Below are positions 23,737-35,560 of a stretch of DNA of 64,000 bases, in pieces; position 1 is the stretch's first letter, and each line of letters starts with the position of its first letter. The DNA is from Ashinkailepas kermadecensis. Its lineage: Eukaryota > Arthropoda > Thecostraca > Neolepadidae. The stretch spans positions 1 to 64,000 of the forward strand of contig JAOTOM010002937.1 in assembly GCA_034440615.1 (NCBI GenBank), given 5' to 3'. The notes beneath the pieces are model-generated. The model saw only the letters and a program-made list of their open reading frames with translations. It ran no database searches and was not told the origin of the DNA. The translations under genes were made by a program, and so were the position numbers.

Positions 23737-24725
23737 TCTGTGGAACACCACCATAGTGGGGACAGTAATCTGTGGAACATCACCACAGTGGGGACAGTAA
23801 TCTGTAGAACATAACCATAGTGGGCACAGCGGTCTGCGGAACATCACCATAGTGGGGACAGTAATCTGTGGAACATCACCATAGTGGGGACAGTAATCTG
23901 CGGAACATCAACATCGTGGGGGCAGTAATCTGTGGAGCATCACCATCGTGGAGACAGTAATCTGTGGAGCATCACCATAGTGGGGACAGTAATCTGCGGA
24001 ACATCACCATAGTGGAGACAGCTGTCCGTGGAACATCACCATAGTGGGGACAGTAATATGTGGAACATCACCATAGTGGGGACAGTACTCTGTGGAACAT
24101 CACCATAGTGGGGACAGCTGTCTGTGGAACATCACCATAGTGTGGACAGTAATCTGTGGAACACCACCATAATGGGGACACTAATATGTGGAACATCACC
24201 ATTGTGGGGACAGTAATCTGTGGAACATCATCATAGTGGGCACATCGGTCTGTGGAACATGACCATAGTGGGCACAGTAATCTGTGGAACATCACCATAG
24301 TGGGGACAGCTGTCTGTGGAACATCACCATAGTGGGGACAGTAATCTGCAGAACATCACCATAGTGTGGACAGTTGTCTGTGGAACATCACTATAGTGGG
24401 GACAGCGACCTGTGGAACATCACAATAGTGGGGGAAGTGGTCTGTGGAACATCACCGTGGTCGGGGCAGTGGTCTGTGGAACATCACCATGGTCGGAGTA
24501 GTGGTCTGTGGAACATCACCATGGTCGGAGCAGTGGTCTGTGGAACATCACCATGGTCGGGACAGTGGTCTGTGGGACATCACAATAGTGGGGGCAGCTA
24601 TCTGTGGAACATCACCATAGTGGGGGCAGTTGTCTGTGGTACATCACCATGGAAGGGACGGCGTTCTGTGGAGCATCATCATGGTGGGGGCGGAATATCG
24701 GTCTGTGCAATGTGACCACAGTGGA
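23737..24725 (+). repeat. 32-bp minisatellite, about 31 units in two variant blocks
   Basis: The unit is TGTGGAACATCACCATAGTG plus GGGACAGTAATC. From about 24,440 the units shift to CATGGTCGG(A/G)GCAGTGGTC, so the array has two blocks with different consensus, suggesting separate expansions. Frames through it have no other coding support. Confidence 0.95.
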
Positions 24726-25365
24726 GGATGTAAACAGTGGTATCTATTGACAGCGATTGACGAAATATGGATATTGTCGAAAGCGGAAGTAGGGGAAACG
24801 AACACCGTAATGTACAGAATGTAAACTGCGGAATGTATCCCAATTGTGACAGCGAATATCGAAATGCGGGCGCATGGATAAGTGGAATGCGGATGAAAGA
24901 TTGGATAAAAGATGATGAGTGGAGAAATGGAATAAGATAAGTGGAATGTTTATGCAAGATGGTGACGGGATGGAGAGGGGTCTAGAACTAGTGACCAGCG
25001 GGATGCAGCTATACGGCAGCAACGGTTGGCCATGCAGCGTGTCTGGTCATCCTGCCTCGGCACCGACACGTCCAGGACATCGCTGCAAGCCTGCAGCCTC
25101 CAGTCATCAAACTTGGCCAGCGAACGTCGCCGAGACACGCGATTTTAACTGCATGATTTACAAAAGCGGTTGAGCAAGATAGCACGGCGAATGTTCCAGC
25201 ACACATTCTGCAATTTACATACTTGGTGAGCTCATTTGGTAGAGTATGTGCTAATGTATTCATGCCTGTGGCTGGCGCATGAGTCAGAATTAAATTTGGC
25301 TTTCACTGCTTGACCTCGTTGGGAACGAAATGCCGATCACGACAGCTTCAGCACGTGTTGACTCG
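24726..25365. other. no gene recognised
   Basis: Short frames only. No repeat or RNA seen. Confidence 0.5.
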
Positions 25366-25460
25366 AGCGTCGTCTGGCCGGATGCACGTTTTAGCGGGAG
25401 CGTTGTCTGGCCGGAGGCACGTTTTGACGCGAGCTTAATCTTTCCGGATGCACGCTTTTT
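25366..25460 (+). repeat. short tandem repeat, about 36-bp unit, three copies
   Basis: The phrase TCTGGCCGGATGCACGTTTT recurs with substitutions (GGAGGCACGTTTTGACGCGAG and TTCCGGATGCACGCTTTT). Degenerate and short. Confidence 0.7.
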
Positions 25461-25802
25461 GAAACCGTGAGCAACTACAAGCTGCTTGAATAAGAGCTGC
25501 GTACGCTGTAGTTAAGCCGCTGTGATGCCCTGGCGTTGCTCGCAAGAAACCAATGGCGTTTCCTCAGTATTTGCTCAGCGAATTCAAGTGCAATTTGTGT
25601 AAATAATTGAAGTAGTTGACAACACTAATGGATGACATCTGTAAATATATGTTAGCTCTCACGCAATGCCAATCCTATGATATATTCAACGTCTGCGTCC
25701 TATATCGATAGCATTCCGGGAAACGGCGACCTTCTCAATTAATGTACTGGAACAGTGAGCATGATGATGTCACACGCCTTCACTCCTTTCAACATATAGT
25801 CA
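25461..25802. other. no gene recognised
   Basis: Spacer between small arrays; nothing identified. Confidence 0.5.
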
Positions 25803-25976
25803 TTGGTGAGGGCATCTCACTTCATATATCCTGACTAGGTGCGGCTCTCCTGCACACCTAGTGAGTGCATCTCACTTCATATATTCTCACTAGGTCCGGC
25901 TCTCCTGCACACCTGGTGAGTACATCTCACTTCAAATATTCTCACTAGGTCCGGCTCTCCTACACACCTGGTGAGT
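25803..25976 (+). repeat. 55-bp tandem repeat, three units
   Basis: Each unit carries CATCTCACTTCATATATTCT, CACTAGGTCCGGCTCTCCTG and CACACCTGGTGAGTG. Units two and three are nearly identical. The GGTGAGT phrase resembles a splice donor by chance; no exon precedes it. Confidence 0.9.
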
Positions 25977-26283
25977 GACTGCCACACCGAACGCTGTTCC
26001 TATCAGGCTGACTTCGTATCTACTTATGGTGAGCGCCCGCCGCAACCAAAGATGTTCTCACCAAGCTGTTATCTGGGCACATCTGGTCGGCGCCCGTCTC
26101 AGCATCACGTGTTCCCACCGCCGGATGGATGCGCCTGCACTTCTCCGCAGCTATCCGCCGAACCCAAGGGTAGTTGCCGACCCAGACGGAGGCAGTTTGG
26201 CGCACACTCGCAGGCTCTGTTGTCTTCGTAACGGGTTTGGAATGGACGACCACTGAAAGCGCGGACGCCGTGGCCGACAATCC

Positions 26284-26945
26284 GTGGGCTGCATGGCCAG
26301 GCTGCCGGTGGTCTGTTATTGGCATGGACAGTCTGCCGGTGGTCTGCTGGCTGTATGGCCAGGCTGCCGGTGGTCTGTTATTTACATGGACAGTCTGCCG
26401 GTGGTCTGCTGGCTGCATGGCCAGGCTGCCGGTGGTCTGTTATTGGCATGGACAGTCTGCCGGTGGTCCGCTGGCTGTATGGCCAGGCTGCCAGTGGTCT
26501 GTTATTTACATGACCGGTCTGCCGGTGGTCTGTTATTGACATGGACAGGCTGCCGGTGGTCTGCTGGCTCTATGGTCAGACTGCCGGTGATCTGTTATTT
26601 ACATGACCGGTCTGCCGGTGGTCTGTTATTGACATAGCCAGGCTGCCGGTGGTCTGCTGGCTGTATGGCCAGGCTGCCGGTGGTCTGCTGGCTCTATGGC
26701 CAGGCTGCCGGTGGTCTGTTATTTACATGACCGGTCTGCCGGTGGTCTGCTGGCTGTATGACCAGTCCGCTGGTGATATGCTGCCTGTATGACCAGTCTG
26801 CCGGTGTTCTGCTGGCAGTATGGCCAGTCTGCCGGTGGTCTGTCATCTACATGTCCAGTCTGCCGGTGGTCTGTCATCTACATGTCCAGGCTGGCGGGGA
26901 TCTGCTGTCTGTATGACCATGCTGCCGGTGGTCTGCCGGCTGCAC
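26284..26945 (+). repeat. 31-bp minisatellite with dimeric higher-order pattern
   Basis: Every unit contains CTGCCGGTGGTCTG. Two alternating tails (GCTGGCTGTATGGCCAGG and TTATTNACATGGACAGT) make a 62-bp higher-order unit over much of the array. Sequence upstream (25,980-26,280) is GC-rich and unassigned. Frames of 117-132 codons across the array are repeat-driven. Confidence 0.93.
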
Positions 26946-27690
26946 ATAGTCACTGATGCGAGTAGTTTAGAACGCAGATAACTGGCGGTGTCGTTGACAC
27001 GTGTAGCCAAAGGTAAGATAGCCCGCTACTCAGCCACGAGCGTAGGTGATAGATATTTGAAGAAGGAAATATCTCCATTTATGGTGACAACTTACGGTAC
27101 CGTATTATCATTGAATGTGGATTATGTTTAATATCAGGCCGTTTTGCTTCTTAACATACCCAGTCAATTTGTTTGTGTTTTTTCCTAACCATCCAGACAT
27201 ATACGTACTCATCTTGTTTCAGTACATGTAACAGAAGAGTACCGAAGCAATTTAGTAGCTATGCTCGAGGGGACAAGGGGGGGGGGCTAAAAAACTATAC
27301 CACACGAGGTACAGACCATAGGCTTTAACGTTGCCGCGATAAGCCCTATCACCTACGAACTGTCCCGTCCCCGTCCAAAGATTGAACCAGACGCAGCAGT
27401 TCCGTTTTCCGACGCAGTTCGTTTTCAAAGTTGGTTGTAGTGTAGGGGGTCTTTGTACGGGGGGGGTCTATTACCTAGCTGTAAAAAGCTGCTTGGTGCA
27501 GTATTTTTATCGACAATATTTCGCAGTCTAGCATATCATGTCAGCCATTTTGCCACACTTCGGACATCTGGAATCCTTATCATGAAGAATGATTTGGTTC
27601 TTCCAATGTGACCCTTTGTTATTTTAATAATTTCATTCTCTAAATTCCATGGGTTTGATTTCTTGTTGGGTCAGGGAATTTACCATAAGG
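26946..27690. other. no gene recognised
   Basis: G-rich runs at 27,278-27,290 and 27,460-27,468; no gene or repeat family assigned. Confidence 0.5.
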
Positions 27691-28125
27691 CCTATTCCAC
27701 GACAAATCGACCATGTCATAACACCCAATATATTATATGTTGAGGAAAATAGTTGTGTGGGGTTGTCTGATGCACCGAATCCAGCTGCGCTATTTTTAGA
27801 AAGATCAGGTCCACGGTCAAGGAGATATTGCCTCGGGAATTTCTGAGATGTCACTAAACAAGGGTGTCTTTTGAGGTCCTTAATACAATGAAGAAAAATT
27901 ATAATTTTGGAAAAGTATATATCGGTGAACTCACAATAGTCCGCGGCATCTTTTGGCTATTTCGGAATTTTCGCTTCCGGGACATTTGAAATCGTGACAT
28001 CGTGACTTTTAAAGGCATCGTGACTTTTAAGGTCACGTGACCTACTTTAACTATCGGAACAGTCACAATGCAATTGGAAAAAGTGCATGCAGCAATGGAG
28101 TACGATATCTTAACTTTCGAAGCAT
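27691..28125 (+). repeat. diverged direct duplication, copy A
   Basis: Starts at TTCCACGACAAATCGAC and aligns over about 430 bp, with many substitutions, to 28,391-28,800. Shared landmarks are the start, an ATTTTTAGAAAGATC/ATTATGGGAAAAATC segment, AAGGAG(A/T)TAT, the CAATGAAGA segment and GTGACCTA near the end. It may be part of an old dispersed repeat. No coding signal. Confidence 0.7.
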
Positions 28126-28390
28126 AAAAAATTGGGGTTGCCCCAAAATATCTGCATACCCATTCAAAATTAGGCCTTCATGGTTTTTTTTGCACTAGTT
28201 TATCGTGGCCTGTTTTAATATTTGTTTAGAACAGTATATTACTGAAATACAAGCCTTTTGATGTTCGTGACACGTGATGGGATGACAATGTTAGTCATCT
28301 GATCTTGAGTGTTGTGTTGTACAAGTGTTCTAACTCGTTGTGAGGTCAAGGGTTAAACAAATGGCAGAAATGTTTCCGACTTGTGGTAGC

Positions 28391-28800
28391 TTGTCCATTC
28401 CACGACAAATCGACAAGTGAAGGGGTCCAATTACACTTTATGTCTCGACGAGAATGGTTATATAGGGTTAGTTTGTCTCTATCATCCAGTTTTGCAATTA
28501 TGGGAAAAATCTGACCAACGGTTAAGGAGTTATAGCATCGGACATTTTTGAGAGGTCACCTAAGTTTTGGAGACCTGGAACTCAATGAAGAGCAACACGA
28601 ATTGCCTGAAGCTATCGCACTTATCGCTGAACTCTCATGATCCACTGCATCTTGTGTCAATTTTAAAATTTTTGTTCACGCGTTTTTTGAAATCATGAGC
28701 TTGTGACCTAAGATAACGTGACCTAGTTTGACCTTCGAGACGGACACAATGCTAATTTGGAAATTCAGAAGCAACGAAGGATGATTTATGAAATCCTAGA
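28391..28800 (+). repeat. diverged direct duplication, copy B
   Basis: Second copy of the 27,691-28,125 segment, offset by about 700 bp in the same orientation. Confidence 0.7.
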
Positions 28801-29840
28801 TCGTCACTTGTAAGGAGAAAAGTAATAGATGTGTTTTAACCTTATGCAATACATTTCTGCCTCAATGTCAGCATGTAAAAAATGTACCATCATATTTCAC
28901 CGACAACACTGAATGGTTTTATCACCGCCAATCACTGTAAAATCAAACTTGTGGCGTTTCAAACCCCACATTCTGGACACGAAAAGACGAACCTCGTTGA
29001 CTGAGCAATCGCATTCATCTTAACTGCTTGAGAACAAATTTGGCGCGGACGCATACATTGACACCTGCTGAACGTGAAATTAATCGCACTGGATCTTGAG
29101 CCGTCTTCATCGGTGTAATAAAATATAGTAACATAATTACACAATGCAATGCAATACAAAAATATGTTTTTTTTGTGTGTGTTCACACAGTATTATAATG
29201 TAATGCAATGTAATGATTTATAGATTTGGTATGATGCTGATGTAATGATCCAGATTTACAGAATGATCATCCCATGCCTTGTCAGAATCCCAGTTCAGAC
29301 TGATGATCTGTCACTGCGATAATATTAATCAACACAACCTGTATCAGCGTGCACACCAACACGTCTCACTTCACCCAACTACCACTATCACACGCCCCTC
29401 ATCGGTAAGCAGTTAATGAACTATTGCGGTGCTGTGGGAAACTGGTGCTAACTTGTGGTACCCCTGTGTTCCCTTCACCGTGATGGCTTTCGAGAAGCGC
29501 TCGGTGAGGTGGGTCGTGACGTCCATTGCCTCCTGTTTTGATACAAATATGAACTTGATGCAGCTGACTAGCTTGTGCGACAGATACTCAAGCATGTCCT
29601 CCGTCAGTATCTGGTACTTAAGCGAACTAGTCAATTTGCAACTCCTTAATAAGCCCCAAGACAAACGCACAGGATTAACTAGGATAAGACAATATTTATA
29701 TACAGCAATTCAAACGCGCTAACTTAACTTAGGAGACAGAGAAGAACGAACTAGCAAAGGAAAGCAACAAACTATCCCTATTACCATCCCTGTAACCATT
29801 TTTTTCAGCCACCTGTCCGCGTCACACGTCACACTGCGTC
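28801..29840. other. no gene recognised
   Basis: A+T-rich. Runs of AATGCAATG recur near 29,140-29,210. Opposing frames at 29,413-29,722 (85-97 codons) have no recognised domain. Confidence 0.45.
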
Positions 29841-30020
29841 TACGTGGTCACGTGGCCCTGCCCCCCTCCCCCCCCCCCCCCTTTTGGGTACGTGGTCACG
29901 TGGCCGTGCCACCTTCACGTCACACTGCGTCTACGTGGTCACGTGGCCGTGCCCCTTCACTCACCCCCCTTCTTCGTGGATTGAGGGGCCCACCTCTTTG
30001 CTTACGTGGTCACGTGTCCG
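29841..30020 (+). repeat. four spaced copies of a CACGTG-containing motif
   Basis: TACGTGGTCACGTGGCC or a close variant occurs with its CACGTG core at 29,849, 29,897, 29,940 and 30,011. Intervals are irregular (48, 43 and 71 bp). CACGTG is the canonical E-box, but a regulatory role is only a possibility. A C-run lies between copies one and two. Confidence 0.7.
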
Positions 30021-30234
30021 TGCCACCTTCTCTAGAAGCCCTGATTCACACGAAAAGTCAGATATACTCAACCTAAGCAATCCAACCTTTCCAACTTAAC
30101 CCTCGAGTAGCTGGGGGCGGGCGCTTCCCCTTGGTTTATCTGTCATAACATCCGAACCAACTAAGACAGCACCTTGGGACTTTCAGTGCCTTCAAGTTAA
30201 CACCTAGGGTGCTTCGTGTAGAACGAATTACCTC

Positions 30235-30420
30235 AAGGCCATCTCAGGTCATGTTCTAATGACGTCATCAAGTCGTTCGTAGGCGTTATTTTTAATGTCA
30301 CGAACGGTTGCTTGTTGTTTTGAGATACAATAGTACAAATGTATTCTGACAGATCAATCCAGGTGCAGTTCGGGTACCAGAGGTCATTTTGCTATCATGT
30401 GATCTCTCAACTAGGTTATT
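30235..30420 (+). repeat. diverged direct duplication (first copy)
   Basis: Phrases CAGGTCATG, TAGGCG, ACGGTTG(C/T)TTGTTG and ATCAATCCAG appear in the same order again about 300 bp downstream at 30,540-30,710. Old tandem duplication of non-coding sequence. Confidence 0.6.
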
Positions 30421-30539
30421 CTTGGTCCTTTTGAACAGCAATTCATGTCATTTAAATATAATGACCGCTTAGGATCGATATATTGGTTACCAGTCATCCA
30501 TACATGTGATGTCATCGTAGGTCAAGCATACACATATCT

Positions 30540-30710
30540 GTTTTGAGGTACAATGCCAGGTCATGCTATAATGGCATCACAAACTCGATCGCAGGCGCAG
30601 CTTTTCCCGCCTAAAACGGTTGTTTGTTGTCATCCAACACAATCTAACACTGGCGGGTCAATCCAGCTGTAATTATTCTAGAGAGGTCAGTGTCTACCTC
30701 GTGACCTCAA
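30540..30710 (+). repeat. diverged direct duplication (second copy)
   Basis: Partner of 30,235-30,420. The remaining sequence to 31,027 is unassigned. Confidence 0.6.
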
Positions 30711-31027
30711 GTAGGGCATACTGAATATGACAGAAAACTAGAGCGATTATTATGTGGTACATACGAAAGTGTAGGTCCGTTTTTCGACCTCCTCGTAGAA
30801 ATGTAGTCCATAAACATCCACGCATTGCATACCGGACCAAAACGACAAGTTGGCATCTTCTCCCTAGATGACCTCACCTGACCCGAGGACAAGTTCAGAT
30901 TGTATAAACATTGGCATGCATGCATCGATCAACACCAACATTTTATGTCACTCTGATGCTCTTGTTTACATTATAAATGTGCACTCTGGGAATCACTCAA
31001 ATATATTTACTTGACACGACCTGTGAC

Positions 31028-32510
31028 TAGTGCTGCACCGAAAGGGGAGCAAAGGGGGTAATTGCCCCCCCCCACGAGAGGTTGTGGGCCCCCAAGTATC
31101 GCGCAGGGGTTCGGAAAAATTGCACCGGTCCCACTAAAAATCCAGCTGGGGCCCCCAAAATCGCACCAGGGCCTCTAAAATCACATTTGGGGCGCAAAAC
31201 GTCGGACCGGGGCCCCTGAAAATCACGCTGGGGTCCTCAAAACTTCGCACCTGGGCCCCTGGAAATCAAACTGGAGGCCCAATAAGTCTCACCGGGCCCC
31301 TGAAAATGACGCCGAAGCCCCAAAAGGTCGGACCGGGGACCATAAAAATCCCACTGGGGCCTCCAGAATGTCGGACTCGGCCCCATGAAAATCACGCTGG
31401 GGGCCTAAGAAAAAGGCGTGCCGGGGTCCTTGAAAATCACGATATGGTCAAAAAGGCGGGCCGGGCCCCTGAATATCACGCTGGGTGCACATAAATATAT
31501 GGTCGGGCCAAAAAATTCAAACCGGGTCCTTGAAAACCACGCTGGAGTCTCAAAAGTTCGTGCCTGGCCCCTGGAACTCGGGGGGCTAAGCGTCATGCTG
31601 AGCGTGGAGGTACCAAAAAGTCGCGCCTGGGCCACTGCAAATCACACTAGGGGCTCGAGAGGTCGCACCGGAGCCCCAAAGTCTCATCGGAACCACCCAT
31701 AGATTGAAACCGGGGCAACGAAAAAGCAATCCGGACATGGAAAATAATTATGGGATCCTAACAATTGCATCAAAACCACTGATGCATGCTGGGACCGAAA
31801 CACGTGTCGAAGGAACCGAAACTTCCAAGCTTCCAAAAATTGTCATCGAAGGCCAAACTAAGCATAGCGTGGCCCCAGAAATCGGATCTGGGCCCAACAA
31901 AAATCAAGCCGGAACCTTCCAAAATAAGGTGAGATTCCGAGAAAAAAAAAATATTTCCCCCTAGAACCACGCGCCTAGGCCCGAAAAGTCGCGCCGGAAC
32001 CCGAGAAATCGTGCCGGAGCCCCAAAATTATGCTGGGGTCCCACATATGTGCGTCAGGAGCCCCAACTATAAACAGCGGGACCCCAAGAGCAGAAAGGGA
32101 GACCGAAATTGCACTGGGCGTTCCAAAGCGCACCAAGTCTCGCCAAAAAAACGGCAGTGTCCTAAAACATGCATTGCAGCCCTAAATAAACTTATCGAAA
32201 GCTCTATGAAAACACAACGCAGGCCTTCAAAGCGCAGCAGGACCATGAGACCGCATAAGAACCTCCAAAGCAGGTTGGGGCCCTCAAAAGGCGGCCTGTT
32301 CTTAGCAAATGAACAAAAAGACGGACACTAAATAACACATCGGGGTCTTCGAAAACGCGCCGGCACCTCAAAAATATGGTCGGTGCGAAAAAAAAGTAAC
32401 AACACCCTAAAAAAGCCTGGGTCTGAAAAAAAGTGTCAGGGCCCGGACAAAAATGGGCTGGAGCCGTGATTAGCCATCAGTAGACGACGAAAAATAGTGC
32501 CCAAACTTGT
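31028..32510 (+). repeat. family G element, copy 2 (internally deleted)
   Basis: Begins TAGTGCTGCACCGAAAGGGG, a decayed CAGTGGCGTACC end, followed by GGGGGTAATTGCCCCCCCCC and GAGGTTGTGGGCCCCCAAG, a start shared with copies 3 and 5. Block I subunits run to about 31,700. From about 31,830 the sequence follows block II of copy 1b (GCATAGCGTGGCCCCAG, CATGAGACCGCAT, CCTAAAACATGC in the same order). The 3' terminus is missing. Open frames inside (94-106 codons) are not conserved in phase with the other copies. Confidence 0.75.
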
Positions 32511-33109
32511 CCTCACCAGTCTTCCCTTGTCACAGAGGAAAGAGCACAAGTCCGGACGCGACGAGAACAGAGCAGCGAGTGACTTCTAAATCTCCCGACA
32601 TATGTGTTGCCCCACTGCAGACCTCATGCTTAGCACAGCTGTGTCCGGTGCTTCACGCGCTCATCAGTGTGAAAGGCCACGGCTGGCCTAAGAGGGCAGG
32701 AATTTGCAGCGAGACCCTCTGACAGCCTTATTGTCAGCAATACACCAAATAATGAAGTCGTCGAGCGCCGTCAATGCACGTGAAACACGCTGCGCAGGAA
32801 CAGCAAATCTGCTCGAATGAAGCGTGTCTTGGTCGATGTGAGTCTGAATAAATCAGCTGACATGGCGCTGGTAGACTGCCCAGTCGGGGCCGCCAGCTGG
32901 CTCTCGGATGTCGGCCCCGTAAAAACGGGACACGCCGCCGATAGCGCTTTTAGTCTGCCGGTCGCCCTATCCGTCATCGTCTAACACGTCAGGAAAAGCT
33001 GGGGACTTTTGACGGCGCGTTCCCAGCGCATACATGGATGCACAGAAAAACCACCGGCTCGTGTTACCGGCGCTGGATCGTTTTCGTCGGACCATTCTCC
33101 GTCACAATC
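32511..33109. other. no gene recognised
   Basis: Short frames without domains; CpG is frequent from 32,900 on. Confidence 0.5.
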
Positions 33110-33340
33110 CAACGGGAGCCGCGGCGCTACAATTCACCACGGGCCCTGTTCACGGGGCTTTGCGGCTGTCTGCGGTCGCCGCGGCTCTCGCGGTCAAAGG
33201 GGTGTAGCTTACCCGTGGCCAATCAGCAGTGAGCAGGATGACGTCACATTGTCTGCGGCCGCCGCGGTTCCTGCGGTCGCTATACCACCGACCGCAGCGG
33301 CCGCAAGATTGAGAAGTCTCATCTTGGCGCAATGGTGCCT
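33110..33340. repeat. GC-rich dispersed repeat with a compound hairpin
   Basis: The segment 33,130-33,200 (GGGCCCTGTTCACGG, GCGGTCGCCGCGGCTCT, GCGGTCAAA) matches the minus strand of 49,180-49,300. At 33,271-33,297 CTGCGGTCG pairs with CGACCGCAG around a 9-base loop, and outside it TGCGGCCG (33,254-33,261) pairs with CGGCCGCA (33,298-33,305). Probably the end of a DNA element; no protein. Confidence 0.6.
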
Positions 33341-33669
33341 AATTATGCGCTGTTGAAAGATGAGTTGGATAGTTCACTGTGATATGTATGATTATGTGCA
33401 AGGCACCAAGTAGTGGAATTTTCTGTTGTCATGCAAACATTTTAGATGGTGTTTTTTTTCATGGCATTGTGGTTTCTAGGTGGTGCTTTTCCATGCATCT
33501 CTATAGGCACCAATATTGAGTTTGTGAAAGCTAGGTGTTGTTCAGCCACTTCTATATGTGGCACTGAGGCACCAACCGTTATTGAAACACCACCCACAGA
33601 GTGGTGTCAGGATTAGTAAAACAACTGTTTCTGGATGTTTGGCATCCAGAATATTATCCTCTCAAGAAA
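33341..33669. repeat. segment with inverted GGCACC/GGTGC motifs
   Basis: GGCACC, GGTGCT, GGTGTT and CACCACCC motifs recur in both orientations, in the style of the subterminal regions of the 8,028-9,986 element. No matching ends were found, so it is left as an unclassified repeat. Confidence 0.4.
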
Positions 33670-34158
33670 GAAGATATTCTCTCACGTTTCTCATTTGTAT
33701 GTTGAATGGTGGGTAGTATTGTGCTTTAAGGTATTCAAGAAGCAAGCTTTGCACACATTTTACCTCCATAAAGCGAACAAAGGGGTAGATTAGGCAGTAA
33801 ATTTGTGCTTCAAGGTAATTTTTGAATTCCTCGAATTTTTCCAATGCAATGCTTTTCCATTTCATTCCATTCCGAATTTTTCCATTCCAATGAATGTAGT
33901 TGACATGATGCAACCACTCATTTCCTCTGCAAGTGCTTACTTTTCAGTTAAATTTCAGTCAGGCTAGGTTAAATTTCAAAAGGCAAAATAACAACCAACA
34001 ATATGGCATTGAATTGGGCAATATAGCATGGCATATGTCCCAAATTGTTTGTAATCTGACAACCCAAACTAACCTTGCTGAACCTTCCAAATACACAAAT
34101 AATCAAAATTGAAAAATTTAACCTAGCCTGACCACCTGGACCTAACTACCTAACCACA

Positions 34159-34347
34159 GGGGACGAGTAGTCTAGGGGTTAGTTACCCGTCTAACAATCA
34201 AAAGATTGTGGGCTTGAGTCTCACCTGTTGGTACTCTTCCCCCGAAGCCAATCAACGTGAGAGATTGGCAATGCTACATGACTCAATGGTTGTACTCTGG
34301 TTGTATTCAAGTGTTGTAAGACCAATAACCAATTAACTACTTAATCA
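34159..34347 (+). mobile_element. tRNA-derived SINE, longest copy
   Basis: The head GGGGACGAGTAGTCTAGGGG carries a perfect polymerase III A box (TAGTCTAGGGG, 34,168-34,178) and a weaker B box (GGCTTGAGTCTC, from 34,211). The body contains CGTGAGAGATTGGC(A/G)A and the tail AGACCAATAACCAATTAACT. The same body and tail occur at 35,011-35,099 and 48,268-48,379. The parent tRNA species cannot be decided from the decayed anticodon arm. Confidence 0.75.
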
Positions 34348-35010
34348 TGAAGAAAAAACTTCCTTCCATTTTTCAAAAAGGAAAGTATGTCCAAATTACA
34401 AAACAGAGCTCACTTGTACTGCTAACTAACCAGCCAACTAACAAACATGCTTGCTTTATGGAGGTAAAATGTGTACAAAATGTGTTTTGTGAATGCCCTA
34501 AAAGATCACAATAATATCAATTAGGCTAGGTTTGTTTAGGTTGGATTCAGTTATTTTAAGTTCAAGCAGTGGAAAGAAATAATTTGCCCAAATTATGGGT
34601 TTTTCATAAAAGTGAGGTTTAGTAAGGTTACGTTTTGCTACAGTTTACCTCATTTGGTATGTAATGCTTAACCCAAAGCCACCTTTTGGTGTTTTTTGTT
34701 TGCCAACTGAAAACTGAGCACTTGCAAAGGAAATGATCACAATGGTCACATCTTAATTGCGTTCATAAATGTCATATTGGGAAAAATTTCCAAAAATAAC
34801 AAAATGCCCTTAAGCGCAAATTTACTATGATGTTTGATAATTATCTGCTCTGTGACAGAGCTCAAAATTTGTCAGAAAGTACACACTAAATTCCTAATGT
34901 TGAGGGTTTGAATACAAAATATCATCCTTATTTGATTACAAATTATTTTCATCTAAACTATCATAATTAGAAAGTATGGCACTCATATAACAGCACAAAT
35001 TAGAAAGAAT

Positions 35011-35099
35011 TCCCGCGACCAATCGGCGTGAGAGATTGGCGACGCTATATGACTCAACGGTCGACGTGTCGTAAAACCAATAACCAACCAACCAACCAG
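35011..35099 (+). mobile_element. SINE fragment (3' part)
   Basis: Carries CGACCAATCGGCGTGAGAGA, TTGGCGACGCTATATGACTC and a tail of repeated CCAA. It lacks the tRNA head, so it is 5'-truncated. Confidence 0.75.
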
Positions 35100-35560
35100 A
35101 AAGAATATCGACTAGACTTGTTGAAGCTGGCCTTACAACCTCTTTCCCTGCCATTTATTTGGGGAATCATATAAAAGCAAGATACCTATTTCACTAATTT
35201 AAACACTATTCACTATCAATTCCTCATCTTCAATATAGCAGATCATACTGACTTATTTGGTCATGTAATGATATTACATGACCCAACATCACTACACTAG
35301 CAGGTTGTATATGATCCACAATCAGTAAGCTAGAGTAGGTTAGGTTAAATTAATCTAGGTTGGATTAGGTTATCTTTAAAACAAAATCTATATTACTCTT
35401 CATTATATATTACCCCACTCAAGACCAACTGTTCAGTATATTTTTCACACATTTTGTTCAGGTGTGGGAACATGTATATGTATTGCCAACATATGTTTTC
35501 CTAGTGTTTTTTTTAAAATAAATGTTACCTGAATTATAATTTGCATCACAACCTATGACA

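Larger units (their letters stand above)
33670..35560. repeat. TTAGG-type dispersed repeat, first block
   Basis: A+T-rich DNA with the family landmarks: TTTAAGGT(A/G)TT, CAATGCAATG, ATGATG(C/T)AACCACTCATTTCC, TTTTCAGTT, GGCAATATAGCATG, AACCTAACC and (reverse orientation) TTAGGTTAGG. The 34,440-34,760 part lies in the opposite orientation to 33,670-34,130, so the block is partly fold-back. Two SINE copies are embedded. It is not a telomeric array: the TTAGG runs are two to four units long and embedded in a longer consensus. Confidence 0.7.

Noticed and set aside
26020..26637. Open frames of 117-132 codons near the 31-bp array
   Set aside because: They are mostly made of array units and lie on both strands.
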